A stretch of DNA of 32,902 bases. Origin: Candidatus Melainabacteria bacterium. Lineage in GTDB: Bacteria > Cyanobacteriota > Vampirovibrionia > LMEP-6097. This document shows positions 19,793 through 28,756 of the stretch, piece after piece (the stretch's first letter is position 1; every line of letters begins with the position of its first letter). Both the position numbers and the translations under genes were made by a program. The notes under the pieces were generated by a model. It did not search any database and had not been told where the DNA came from. It was given only the letters and a program-made list of their open reading frames with translations. Location of the stretch: positions 1 through 32,902 of the forward strand of contig JABHOV010000102.1 in the NCBI GenBank assembly GCA_018695135.1. The letters run 5' to 3'.

Positions 19793-21499
19793 ATGAAAGA
19801 CAACGACAATACAACTAACTCACTAAATATCACAGCTCTTGGCGGTCTTAACGAGACTGGCAAAAACATGTGGTTAGTGCAATCAATCAAAGCAAAGAAA
19901 GATCCTGAAACAATCATTCTTGATGCTGGGGTTCATTATCCAGGTAACGACGCACCAGGGATTGACTACACAATGGCTGACAACAGTATGGTCAAAGGCG
20001 AAATCAAAGCTCTTGTTTTAACTAGCGTACATGAATATCATTCTGGCGGCGCCCATCACGTTATTAACAAACGCAATATCAAAAAAGTTATCGGTTCAAA
20101 GCTCGCTCTTGAAACAGTCAAACTCAAACTCAGTGAAGACCAAGTTGCAAGAATAGAATGGGTGGAATTTTCTTCTCGAGAACAAATCCAAGTTGGTTCA
20201 TTTACTTTAATACCATTTAGGATTACCTCTGGCTCTGCTGAGTCATATGCCTTGGTGATTGAATCACACGGCTCTAAGATATTTTATACCGGCACATACA
20301 AAATCGATCAAAGTCCTAGTGATGGAATCAAAACTGATATAGCTGGAATCTCAATTTATTGCACCGCTTGCCTTGAAGCCGGCAAACCAATTGATCTATT
20401 ATTGAGTGATTCAGCACTCGCCGAAAAAGAGGGTTACTCAGCCTCAGAAATGGCACTTGCCAAAAGCCTCAAAAAACTTATTGCAAGCAAGAATGCTAGA
20501 GTCCTCATTAACACTTGTAGCTCAAACACAGTGAGAATACAAAACCTATTTATTATCGCCGAACAATTAGGTAAAAAAATAGCACTACTTAATAAAGAAG
20601 CTCGCGAAACATATACCGCAGCAGTCAATGCCGGCTATCTTAAACACAAAGCTGAGACATTAATTAGTATCAAAGAAATCGACAATCACAAGGATTCAGA
20701 GCTTTTGATTATTTCAACAGCTCCTGAAGGAGATGCGCTCAAAGAGCTTGAAAGAGTGGGTTACGACAAAAGTCTTGAGATACAAATCAAAGAAGGTGAC
20801 GTCATTATCAATAGTGCAGACCTACCTCCTGGGACAGTGAGAGTAATGGCGCAAATTTCGGATCAATTCTTCCTCAAGAAAGCAGAAATCATTGGTGGTA
20901 GAAATGCCAATGTCAATATCGACAATCATGCATTAACAGAAGAGATGAAATTCCTGTTTAACCTAATTAGACCAAAGCATTTTGTACCTGCAATGGGAGA
21001 AGCTAGACTCTTAGTGCAGCACGCCAAACTTGCTGTAGATAGTGGAGTGGACCCAGGTTCTATTTTCATCTTGGATAATGGGGACCAGATCAAGATCTAC
21101 AATGGCAGACTGGAAGTTACAGAACATATCAACACCGATCAAGTGCTCTATACCGATTCTCAAGACTTTCATCTTGACACCAAGGTACTCAAAGAAAGGG
21201 ATGCACTCGCTAAAGAAGGAGTTGTTACTCTTAGTTTTGCAATCAACAAAAAGAACAAAGTTGTCTCAGGACCTTCATTCTCTGCAAGAGCTTGTACCTT
21301 CTCGAATAATAAAGAATGGAGAGCATTTTGTTTGATGAACTCAGCAGACATAGTCCATGAGATAGAACAGTTGCCTGAAGACATGCCAAATGCCAAAATT
21401 GAGGACTTTCAAAACACGGCAAGAGAATTTCTCAATCGAATAATCAAAACACAAATAGGTAAAAAACCATCAGTCATCGTACTGGCTTCTCAAATATAA
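19793..21499 (+). CDS. RNase J-like protein with degenerate active site (probable pseudoenzyme)
   Basis: The full-length RNase J fold is recognisable: metallo-beta-lactamase/beta-CASP core plus C-terminal domain (568 aa; ALGGLNETGKN, ILDAGVHYP, LLSDSALAEKEGYSASE, LIRPKHFVP, VVSGPSFSARA). The metal-binding residues are mostly gone. HGHEDH is SVHEYH (78-83), so the first His and the Asp are lost. The His of THSIPDS is Ser146. The Asp of HTGDFK is Thr168 (YTGTYK). The final His of PxHGE is Met401 (PAMGE). Five of seven ligands are replaced, and the His of SNIHR is Val247. Hydrolysis by the usual mechanism is unlikely; RNA binding or partnership with an active RNase J is possible. Its stop overlaps the mfd start (TAATG), so the two are coupled. 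Confidence 0.88.
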   Translation: MKDNDNTTNSLNITALGGLNETGKNMWLVQSIKAKKDPETIILDAGVHYPGNDAPGIDYTMADNSMVKGEIKALVLTSVHEYHSGGAHHVINKRNIKKVIGSKLALETVKLKLSEDQVARIEWVEFSSREQIQVGSFTLIPFRITSGSAESYALVIESHGSKIFYTGTYKIDQSPSDGIKTDIAGISIYCTACLEAGKPIDLLLSDSALAEKEGYSASEMALAKSLKKLIASKNARVLINTCSSNTVRIQNLFIIAEQLGKKIALLNKEARETYTAAVNAGYLKHKAETLISIKEIDNHKDSELLIISTAPEGDALKELERVGYDKSLEIQIKEGDVIINSADLPPGTVRVMAQISDQFFLKKAEIIGGRNANVNIDNHALTEEMKFLFNLIRPKHFVPAMGEARLLVQHAKLAVDSGVDPGSIFILDNGDQIKIYNGRLEVTEHINTDQVLYTDSQDFHLDTKVLKERDALAKEGVVTLSFAINKKNKVVSGPSFSARACTFSNNKEWRAFCLMNSADIVHEIEQLPEDMPNAKIEDFQNTAREFLNRIIKTQIGKKPSVIVLASQI

Positions 21500-24400
21500 T
21501 GCTCTTAGACATAATACAAAAAAACAACAAATTCGAAGAAATATACTCAAAGCTCATCAAGGATGGTCAGATAGTACATGGACTAACAAACTCAGCCAAG
21601 AGTTTAATACTAGCCAATATGCTCAAAAAGAGCACAACACCTCTAGTCTTCATCGTTGCAAATCACCACGAAGCTCACACTTATTACCAAGAAATTCAGA
21701 ACCTAAGTGAAAGACCCGTCTACAACTTCCTCTGTCAAGAGGTTTCACCCTATGATCAAATCAACTCCGACATAGGTGTAATCAATAGTCAGTATCAGAT
21801 TTTTGAATCCTGGAGCAATAATGAAATATCACTTACTGTGATGAATATCAAAGCTCTGTCGCAGTTATATATCAACAAACAACAGCTTGAAGAGAATTCT
21901 TTTTTTATAAACAAAGACACTGAAGTTGATCCAAGTAAACTAGCGACCAAGCTCACACTGCTTGGTTATAGCAATGAAGCTATGGTTGAAGGGCGAGGAC
22001 AGTTTAGTCAACGTGGTGACATTACAGATATTTATCCAATCATTGGTGAAGCAGTCAGAATCGAATTCTTTGGTGACAATATTGAAAGTATCAAAGAACT
22101 TAATAGCTCTACTCAAAGATCTAATAAATCTTTGGACTTTACACAAATCAATCCACGCTACTCGATAATCAGGACGGAAGATGATGGGCTCAATGACAAG
22201 GTCAAAGAGCTAGTCAGTAAGCACAAGATTGATGACCTGACAGAACTAGATTCACTATATTTTGAAGGAATTGAATACTATAGATCAGTACTCAATCAAG
22301 TACCTAGTAATTTATTTGACTACATACCGTCTCATAGCCATGTAGTTTTTGATGAATGGCAAGACCTGAGTCATTTAGGCGAACAATGGGACACAAACCT
22401 TAACGAACAATACAATGAAGCAATTAAGTCAAACGCATTAATCCCACTTGAAAAACCACTACATCTTGCACATAAGCAGCTTGTCAAAAACAGCACTGAA
22501 TTCAAGCGCAAACTTTATTTACAAACACTAACAGAAGCCATCGATGGTGTTTTTGAAGAAGGCAAAGAGCTGAGCTATGAACTAAGAAGCTTTCCTACTG
22601 AGCGTTTTGCCAGCAAGGTAGAAGAATTCGTCGAATACATTCGCAGAAAACTCAGAGACCAGCAAAATATAATCATTTTCAGTGAGCAACCTAATCGTGT
22701 CTTAAATATACTTAGAGAATGGGATATAACTGGACTCTATCAAGGTGACATTGAAAACATAGACGTCGAACAAATTGTTAAAGAACAGGAATTAAACAAT
22801 AAAAGAGTCATCGTTCAACGTGATGGACTTGAAGAGGGTTGTGTTTTACCAGAACTCAATATCGTAGTACTTACTGATAGAGAATTATTCGGCAGAAGCA
22901 GACAAGCAGTTGCCAAACAAAAAACCAAAATGTCTGAGAAGAGTCAGCGTGACATCTACACTGACATTTCAGAACTCAAAGTAGACAACTATGTCGTGCA
23001 CTACAAACATGGGGTCGGGCAATACAAAGGCACTGAATTCATAGACCTTGACGGTGGCGCACTCAGGCAAGAATACCTTGCAATCGAATACGCATCTGAA
23101 GCAAGGGTATTAATCCCAGTTGACCAAGTCAATCTTTTATCCAAGTTTAATATCAACCAGGATATCAAACCAAAACTCTCCAAACTTGGTGGTACAGAAT
23201 GGGAAAGAACCAAGAAGAAAGTAAAAAAATCAGTCCGTTTAATTGCTCAAGATCTCATCAATCTCTACGCACTAAGAGAAAAACAAACTGGTTACAAATA
23301 TCCTCATGACACACCATGGCAAATCGAGATGGAAGATGCCTTTCCTTATACTGAAACAGAAGATCAATTAAAGGCAATCACCAATGTCAAAGAAGACATG
23401 GAAAGCAAAAAACTCATGGACCGCTTAATTTGCGGTGATGCTGGCTTTGGCAAGACTGAAGTGATTATCAGAACTGCTTTTAAAGTCGTCATGGAAGGTA
23501 AACAAGTTGCTATCTTAGTTCCAACAACGGTCTTAGCGCAACAGCACCATGACGTGTTTAGTGACCGCTACGCCGCTTACCCAATCAAAATTGGTTTACT
23601 TAGTAGATTCAGATCAGCAAAAGAGCAAAGAGAAGTAACCAACAAACTCAAACTCGGTGAAGTTGATTTAGTTATAGGTACTCATCGCCTGCTGCAAAAA
23701 GATATTCAATTCAAGAACCTTGGGCTTTTGGTTATTGATGAGGAGCAGCGCTTCGGTGTATCCCACAAAGAAAAACTCAAATCCCTACGCAAGGACCTGG
23801 ATATAATTTCAATGTCAGCAACTCCGATACCTCGTACCTTGCATATGTCACTCTCTGGAATTCGCGATATTAGTTTAATTACTACAGCGCCAACCAATAG
23901 AAAACCAGTCAAAACATTTGTTGGCGAGTACAAAAGCAACATTATCCGTAACGCAATCCTGCACGAGCTTGAACGTGGCGGACAAGTCTTCTTTGTTAAT
24001 AACAGAGTAGAAAATATAGATCGAGTCGCTTTTGAAATACAAGAGCTAGTACCGGAAGCTAATATCAGAATTGGTCATGGACAAATGAAAGACAAAGAAC
24101 TTGAAGATGTGATGTTCTCATTTGTCAATGGCGAATTTAATGTACTTGTTTGTACTACCATTATTGAAACTGGCTTGGATATCACCAACGCGAACACCAT
24201 CATCATCAAAGATGCCAATGCCTTTGGTCTATCACAGCTCTATCAGTTGCGTGGTAGAGTCGGACGTTCTGACTTGCAAGCCTACGCTTACTTACTCTAT
24301 AATCCAGAAAATGAAATCTCTGCTCCCGCAAGAGAAAGACTCAAAGCAATTAGAGAGTTGACCAATCTTGGTTCTGGTTATCAAATCTCAATTCGTGATA

Positions 24401-25005
24401 TGGAAATTCGTGGAGTCGGCAATATATTTGGTGCCGAGCAGCACGGGCACATGCTTTCAGTTGGTTTTGATCTTTATTGTAAGATACTGAGTGACACTAT
24501 TGAAGAGATGAAGGGCAATCTTCAAGCCATTGAACTTGAGGATAGTTGCACTATTGACATCAAAGTTAATGCTTACTTCCCTGACACTTGGATTAGTGAC
24601 AATAAACAAAGAATGAATGAGTACAAACGCCTCTCGCTTGCGAGAGACGAATCAACTCTTGACCACTTGCAAACTGAATGGCGTGATCGCTTCGGTAGAA
24701 TCCCACAAGAAGCTATCAACCTTACTGAAATCAGCAGAGTTAAAATCAGAGCCAATAAAGCTGGTATCAAAAGTATTAATCAAGAAGGCGACTTCATCAA
24801 AATTGCCAACAAACTCAGATTACAGCAATGGTTACAATCTATGCGCAAGCTTCCTAACTTCCTTCAAACTAGAATTAATTTCAAATCTGGTGCCGTTGGC
24901 GCTAGAAGCTCAGACTCAATGATTTCAATGAATGTCAGTGGCTTGGATACAGAGGCTAGATTAACTGCAATTAGTGATGTGATTGAGTTGTTTATGAACA
25001 AATAA
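21499..25005 (+). CDS. mfd: Transcription-repair coupling factor
   Basis: Mfd removes RNA polymerase stalled at DNA lesions and recruits UvrA. The 1168-aa protein shows the full order: a UvrB-homology module (about 1-360, with GRGQFSQRGDITDIYP), the RNA-polymerase-interacting domain (YVVHYKHGVGQYKG, about 500), the RecG-like SF2 motor with Walker A GDAGFGKTE (about 646-654), DEEQRFG (747-753), SATPIPRTLHMSLSGIRD, the TRG region with TTIIETGLDI and QLYQLRGRVGRS, and the C-terminal TRCF domain. All motor motifs are intact. It begins on the last base of the RNase J-like gene, which implies co-expression of an RNA-decay-type protein with a transcription-rescue motor. Confidence 0.97.
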   Translation: MLLDIIQKNNKFEEIYSKLIKDGQIVHGLTNSAKSLILANMLKKSTTPLVFIVANHHEAHTYYQEIQNLSERPVYNFLCQEVSPYDQINSDIGVINSQYQIFESWSNNEISLTVMNIKALSQLYINKQQLEENSFFINKDTEVDPSKLATKLTLLGYSNEAMVEGRGQFSQRGDITDIYPIIGEAVRIEFFGDNIESIKELNSSTQRSNKSLDFTQINPRYSIIRTEDDGLNDKVKELVSKHKIDDLTELDSLYFEGIEYYRSVLNQVPSNLFDYIPSHSHVVFDEWQDLSHLGEQWDTNLNEQYNEAIKSNALIPLEKPLHLAHKQLVKNSTEFKRKLYLQTLTEAIDGVFEEGKELSYELRSFPTERFASKVEEFVEYIRRKLRDQQNIIIFSEQPNRVLNILREWDITGLYQGDIENIDVEQIVKEQELNNKRVIVQRDGLEEGCVLPELNIVVLTDRELFGRSRQAVAKQKTKMSEKSQRDIYTDISELKVDNYVVHYKHGVGQYKGTEFIDLDGGALRQEYLAIEYASEARVLIPVDQVNLLSKFNINQDIKPKLSKLGGTEWERTKKKVKKSVRLIAQDLINLYALREKQTGYKYPHDTPWQIEMEDAFPYTETEDQLKAITNVKEDMESKKLMDRLICGDAGFGKTEVIIRTAFKVVMEGKQVAILVPTTVLAQQHHDVFSDRYAAYPIKIGLLSRFRSAKEQREVTNKLKLGEVDLVIGTHRLLQKDIQFKNLGLLVIDEEQRFGVSHKEKLKSLRKDLDIISMSATPIPRTLHMSLSGIRDISLITTAPTNRKPVKTFVGEYKSNIIRNAILHELERGGQVFFVNNRVENIDRVAFEIQELVPEANIRIGHGQMKDKELEDVMFSFVNGEFNVLVCTTIIETGLDITNANTIIIKDANAFGLSQLYQLRGRVGRSDLQAYAYLLYNPENEISAPARERLKAIRELTNLGSGYQISIRDMEIRGVGNIFGAEQHGHMLSVGFDLYCKILSDTIEEMKGNLQAIELEDSCTIDIKVNAYFPDTWISDNKQRMNEYKRLSLARDESTLDHLQTEWRDRFGRIPQEAINLTEISRVKIRANKAGIKSINQEGDFIKIANKLRLQQWLQSMRKLPNFLQTRINFKSGAVGARSSDSMISMNVSGLDTEARLTAISDVIELFMNK

Positions 25006-25030
25006 TTTAAGGACAAGGTTTTTCTCTCTT

Positions 25031-25100
25031 TATAACGTTTTGCCATAATTTCTGCTAACTCGGGAGCAAGCTCCCTGGTTTTCAGCTACTTTCGAATAAA
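25031..25100. repeat. 70-bp intergenic repeat, copy 1
   Basis: Near-identical to 29609-29706 apart from one substitution and an internal duplication in the other copy. It has a GGGAG-caag-CTCCC stem-loop in its middle and ends ctactttcgaataaa. It begins 25 bp after mfd and may also serve as its terminator or 3' structure. The whole 345-bp gap from mfd to 25351 is filled by this repeat, a foldback and a solitary element end. Confidence 0.7.
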
Positions 25101-25107
25101 CATAGAC

Positions 25108-25228
25108 GGAGCATAAACAAAACGAATTTTCAAAAAAGCAATCTCGCAAAGCCAGCAGCTTCTTTGAAGCTGTACTGTAGTCGCTTTGCTACAAAACCTT
25201 TTTTGAGAAATTGTTTTGTCCACGCTCC
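25108..25228. repeat. 121-bp foldback element with nested stems
   Basis: The outer arms (25108-25138 and 25197-25228) pair over about 30 bp with a few mismatches (shared ggagc, acaaaac, tcaaaaaag). Inside, GCAAAGC pairs with GCTTTGC, and AGCTTC-ttt-GAAGCT forms a central hairpin. The nested order gives one long, branched or bulged hairpin on either strand. It could be a MITE-like element or a structured RNA; no protein frame fits it. Confidence 0.5.
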
Positions 25229-25274
25229 CTAATTCCTCAAATTATTGAGCTTTTACTGTTTATGCAGAAAAACA

Positions 25275-25297
25275 GGGTGTGTAAAAGTTTAGAGGAC
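25275..25297 (+). repeat. Solitary copy of the MITE terminal repeat
   Basis: The 23 bp from ggg through tgtaaaagtttagaggac are identical to the purB-proximal end of the 753-983 element. The following bases (ataaggct...caaa) only weakly resemble its inner arm and no opposite end is found nearby, so this is a decayed or truncated relic. Confidence 0.65.
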
Positions 25298-25335
25298 ATA
25301 AGGCTCTACAAAATACGCCCCACTCGATCCAAGTA

Positions 25336-25344
25336 TGTTATATT
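25336..25344 (+). promoter_or_regulatory. Extended -10 six bases before the 135-aa gene
   Basis: TGT TATATT, then aatcta, then the ATG at 25351. It lacks a Shine-Dalgarno and fits the leaderless pattern seen before other genes in this window. Confidence 0.45.
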
Positions 25345-25350
25345 AATCTA

Positions 25351-25758
25351 ATGGCAAGTTCAATTCCCGAAGCATTAGTTTTTTTCAGAACTGCAACAAA
25401 AAAGTTTATTAAGAATACAACCATTGAAGATGCCTCTTTAGTTGCGAGTTCAGCGAAGAGTTTAAATAAAGCATTATCAACTACAGAGCTCCCTGATGAA
25501 CTCAAAAGCGAATTAGCCAAGCTGGATGGTGAACCTAAAGAAAAATTACAAAATGAATTTGAATTTACTGCCAATTACAGCTTCGCTGAAGCTTTCAAGA
25601 ATCGAATTAATCTCGATAGAAACAAAAGAAAGGAAGCAATTGATCTAGAGGCAGAAACCAAACTGAAACAAGCTGCAGAGCATGTTCCAGTAATTGCTGA
25701 AGCACAAGCCAAACTACGAAAAATAGCTCAAGAATTAGCAGCGCCATTAGCAGTCTAA
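25351..25758 (+). CDS. Hypothetical helical protein coupled to the MEKHLA-domain gene
   Basis: A 135-aa protein of unknown family. It is helical and charged, with an Ala/Lys/Glu-rich C-terminal half (RKEAIDLEAETKLKQAAEHV...AQAKLRKIAQELAAPLAV) that could form a coil. There is no Cys, signal peptide or membrane segment. The stop shares one base with the ATG of the next gene (TAATG), so the two products are probably made together and may act together. Confidence 0.6.
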   Translation: MASSIPEALVFFRTATKKFIKNTTIEDASLVASSAKSLNKALSTTELPDELKSELAKLDGEPKEKLQNEFEFTANYSFAEAFKNRINLDRNKRKEAIDLEAETKLKQAAEHVPVIAEAQAKLRKIAQELAAPLAV

Positions 25759-26186
25759 TGCAATTTAGTCCTGAGCTTCAATCCTACATCAAGCTAGTTC
25801 TCACTAGTTACCAAAACTATACTGGCACAACTCTAGCCAAAGACATCAACGATCTTTATAATGCAGATTTTATTTCAGCAAGTCATTCTTTTTATGACGA
25901 TAATCTTACACGTTTTGTTTTTGCCAATCTCAAGGCTCAAGAGCTTTGGCAAATGACTTGGGATGAGTTTCTGGGACTTGAATCCAAGTACTCTGCCAAT
26001 CCCAATGAAAGATCAGAAAGAGATGAATTACTCGCCAAAGTCAAGCAAGAAGGTATCATTTATAACTACAGTGGTATGAGGGTCTCCAAAACAGGTCAAG
26101 AGTTTTTGGTTAAAGACGCTACTGTCTGGAATGTTAATGATAGTGAGGGGAAATTGATTGGGCAGGCTGTTAAATTTGCCTCGTAA
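25758..26186 (+). CDS. MEKHLA-domain (PAS-like) protein
   Basis: A 142-aa protein matching the MEKHLA family, a PAS-related sensory fold found alone in bacteria and at the end of some plant homeodomain proteins. Characteristic runs are FVFANLKAQELWQMTWDEF (about 55-74), RDELLAKVKQEGIIYNYSGMR, and VKDATVWNVNDSEGKLIGQA near the C-terminus. It is a single-domain protein, so its output must come from a partner, the coupled 135-aa protein being the obvious candidate. The ligand is unknown. Confidence 0.82.
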   Translation: MQFSPELQSYIKLVLTSYQNYTGTTLAKDINDLYNADFISASHSFYDDNLTRFVFANLKAQELWQMTWDEFLGLESKYSANPNERSERDELLAKVKQEGIIYNYSGMRVSKTGQEFLVKDATVWNVNDSEGKLIGQAVKFAS

Positions 26187-26237
26187 CTACTCAGAAAACC
26201 GTGTTGTAAAGGAGCAGGGATTGCTCACCGTACTCTT

Positions 26238-26335
26238 TTGACAATGAAGAGGCTCCAAGAATTATTTTGAGAGTCTTGTACTCGAAAAATGAATTCGCGA
26301 GGAGGAGTGTCATTTCCCAGTAATCGTATTATAAT
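26238..26335 (+). promoter_or_regulatory. Two promoter candidates before the foldase gene
   Basis: A consensus TTGACA (26238-26243) is followed 18 bp later by TTATTT (26262-26267), a normal promoter with a leader of about 67 nt. A separate perfect TATAAT (26330-26335) ends six bases before the ATG and would give a leaderless transcript. A GGAGGAG at 26301-26307 is too far (about 35 nt) from the ATG to be its ribosome site, and no in-frame start follows it. Confidence 0.4.
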
Positions 26336-26341
26336 GGAATT

Positions 26342-27448
26342 ATGTTCAGAAAGACCTTAGCTGGAGTTGCAATATTGTTATTGTCGACACCCTTCACTGT
26401 AAATGCAGATGTTGATAAACAAAAATACGTTGAGCTATACCGCACAGAGTTCGACAAGAAAACTGCTGCTGATCTCTATGCAAGTCCAGCCGAAAATAAA
26501 AACGCACAAGAATATAGAAAAGAGATAGTTGATTTTCTTTCAGAGCGCAAACATAAAATACCTAATTTGCTCGTCAAAAAACGCTGGCGCCAACATCTCA
26601 GTGAATATCCTAGCCTAGAAAACTATGAAGAAAAGCTCGACAACTCATATGTCTCGCATGATTTAGTTAGAAAAAAATTCTTGCAAAATCAATATATGGA
26701 TGATTATTTCAAATTGACTGTCAAACAAAAAGCAATTGAAGACTTGGATGACAGAAATAAGATACAAAGTCTCGCAGAAAAAAACGGCATCCTGGTCAAA
26801 CAACAACAGATAGACGAAAAACTCTTGCAATTCATGGAGAATCAAGGTGGCAAATTACAGTTTGAGGCATTCATGACCGAACACAAATTCAGCAAAGAAG
26901 ATGTTCAGTTTTTTATTGAAACAGACTTGATCAAAGACGCTCTAATAACAAAGATGCTCCAAGAGGAAATAAAACAAGCCAGTGATAATCACTTCAAAAA
27001 CGTTAATGACAACAACAAAAGAGAACCTCGCTATTATTTCAGTCAAGCCTTTGTTCCTCACTCAGTGATAGACGCCAAGTCCAAAATAGACAAAGCCAAA
27101 GATTTATTCCAGGAAGAATCATCTATATTCCCAACAGACAAAATCGATCCAGAAATTAGAGTTATGAGCCTAGAAATACCAGTTGCATTAGACACCAGGT
27201 TATTCGTTAAAGAAATCAGAGACGAGCTTGTAGAACTGAGTAATAACGGTTCTATGATTAGCAGCCAAGTAAGCAAAGTCATCAAGAGCGCCAATGGCTA
27301 TCATCTCTTGCAAATCAACGGAGTAGAAGTTCGTGAATCACTTAGTTACGACAAAGCCAAATTAGAGATTCTACAAAAACTCAAAGAACAAAGAGCCAAA
27401 GATATAGATGGTTTATATAGTTTCTTTATACCTGAGGACCAAGGATAA
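26342..27448 (+). CDS. Secreted SurA/PpiC-like foldase (peptidyl-prolyl isomerase family)
   Basis: A Sec signal peptide is clear: basic MFRK, hydrophobic core VAILLLSTPF, likely cleavage after Ala22 (VNA-DV). Residues about 140-210 resemble the SurA N-terminal chaperone helices (GILVKQQQIDEKLLQFMENQGG, FMTEHKFSKEDVQFFIETDL). Residues about 228-345 resemble a parvulin/PpiC domain in its final strand pattern (SQVSKVIKSANGYHLLQINGVE). The usual PpiC active-site residues are not obvious, so it may be mainly a chaperone. The product would act in the periplasm or outside the membrane on secreted proteins. It overlaps the convergent RDD gene by 36 bp. Foldase genes near mfd occur in other bacteria too. 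Confidence 0.75.
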   Translation: MFRKTLAGVAILLLSTPFTVNADVDKQKYVELYRTEFDKKTAADLYASPAENKNAQEYRKEIVDFLSERKHKIPNLLVKKRWRQHLSEYPSLENYEEKLDNSYVSHDLVRKKFLQNQYMDDYFKLTVKQKAIEDLDDRNKIQSLAEKNGILVKQQQIDEKLLQFMENQGGKLQFEAFMTEHKFSKEDVQFFIETDLIKDALITKMLQEEIKQASDNHFKNVNDNNKREPRYYFSQAFVPHSVIDAKSKIDKAKDLFQEESSIFPTDKIDPEIRVMSLEIPVALDTRLFVKEIRDELVELSNNGSMISSQVSKVIKSANGYHLLQINGVEVRESLSYDKAKLEILQKLKEQRAKDIDGLYSFFIPEDQG

Positions 27449-28756
27449 ATCAACCTTGGACTTGGCTGCTAAGCCCTTTGGCACTAACCTAAACCGATCT
27501 AGCTCTTCAAAGAAACGCTGACAGAATTGATTAAATGCTTCAGACTTACTTGGTTTCTCCAAACTAATATGATCAACATAGCCTGTCTTAGTGTCTAAAT
27601 CAAACTTGATTTCATTTTCCAAAATAGTTTTGCTCTCTGTAAACTTTTTAAGTTCATTGGCTGGCATAAAGCGCAGGTGTTTATCCCAATCGAGGCGCGT
27701 TTTGCGTAAAATATATACTAAGTAATTACGAGAAGCCTCATCCAGCTCTTTATCTGCCAAAATCTCGGCGTCACCTTCATAAAGCTTGAGACTCAAGAAG
27801 GACTGGTCATGATCAATTCTATAATCCCAGGTCTCTAATAAATCAGCGCCAAGCTGATCTTGATCTTGGGTGACAATAAATTGTTGGTTAAAGACTTTAA
27901 TGTCTTGTTTATTTAGATCTTTGAAAGTCAATGCCGGTATCACCACACTTGGTTTAATTTTCTTAAAATCAAGATCTTCAATCCTTAGATCATAATCAAT
28001 CAAACTCAGTCCTAGCTTAGCCAAGCTAGCTTCACTTATATAAGAATCCTCTTGATAATCATTAAGTTCAAACTCAATATAGTCAATAGATTTAGCGTCA
28101 GCCAAAGCCGTCAACTGATTATTAGAAATCGGCAGCTTGATCTCAAGATTCTTAGTTAATAGCGATGATTCAATATGCGAATGTAAATTCATTGAATAAA
28201 AACTCTTAGCTCCCAGATAAGGAACTAGTGCCAAACTGGCAAGTAAAACGATAGTCGTCACTAAGCCTAATAAAATACTAACAACTTGAATAAAACCAGT
28301 AACAATTTTGCCAACAATATTTTGTTTGATCCTAACTACCTTTGTTGATATCAAAAGATCATGTAGGCTCTTCGCGTCAAGGTTAAAGCCAATTGCTAAA
28401 TAACCAAGTCCAAAGAAAGCCACAGAGAATATTGCGATCACTGATCTTATTAGTGAGCGAATCAAGCCAATAGAAGCGTCTCGGTGAGAGTCATAGAGCC
28501 TAAGACCAAGCAAGAATTTAGAAAGATTGAAAGTAAGAATACCTTGAAGAATCGAATCAAATACAAAAACACCTAGAACTATTTTACTAACATGAATATA
28601 AAACCCACTAGTCCATAACTCAAATTTGGGAATTTGCAATTTGATCAAAACAAGTTCAATCAACAATGCTGCAGCTATAATAAAAAACAAGTTGAGGTAA
28701 AAGGCAGCGAACCTAGTCCAAAATCTTGCAATCTTAGAATCTTGACCTATTTGCAT
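27413..28756 (-). CDS. RDD-family membrane protein with large C-terminal extracytoplasmic domain
   Basis: Four hydrophobic segments lie in the first 185 residues (about 16-37, 51-74, 101-123 and 152-184). The first three match the RDD domain (ARFWTRFAAFYL; LLGLRLYDSHRDASIGLIRSLIRS), although the usual first-helix Asp is Asn. Residues 185-447 form a polar domain, presumably outside the membrane. Its last part (FFEELDRFRLVPKGLAAKSKVDLSLVLRY) faintly recalls TonB/TolA C-terminal domains. The start overlaps the HAD gene by 10 bp, suggesting one transcript; the 3' end overlaps the foldase gene. The function of RDD proteins is poorly defined (ion antiport has been reported for some). Confidence 0.75.
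   Translation of the reverse strand: MQIGQDSKIARFWTRFAAFYLNLFFIIAAALLIELVLIKLQIPKFELWTSGFYIHVSKIVLGVFVFDSILQGILTFNLSKFLLGLRLYDSHRDASIGLIRSLIRSVIAIFSVAFFGLGYLAIGFNLDAKSLHDLLISTKVVRIKQNIVGKIVTGFIQVVSILLGLVTTIVLLASLALVPYLGAKSFYSMNLHSHIESSLLTKNLEIKLPISNNQLTALADAKSIDYIEFELNDYQEDSYISEASLAKLGLSLIDYDLRIEDLDFKKIKPSVVIPALTFKDLNKQDIKVFNQQFIVTQDQDQLGADLLETWDYRIDHDQSFLSLKLYEGDAEILADKELDEASRNYLVYILRKTRLDWDKHLRFMPANELKKFTESKTILENEIKFDLDTKTGYVDHISLEKPSKSEAFNQFCQRFFEELDRFRLVPKGLAAKSKVDLSLVLRYKETI

Noticed and set aside
26301-26307. GGAGGAG as ribosome site for the foldase gene
   Set aside because: It lies about 35 nt before the ATG and no in-frame start follows it; the signal peptide clearly begins at 26342.
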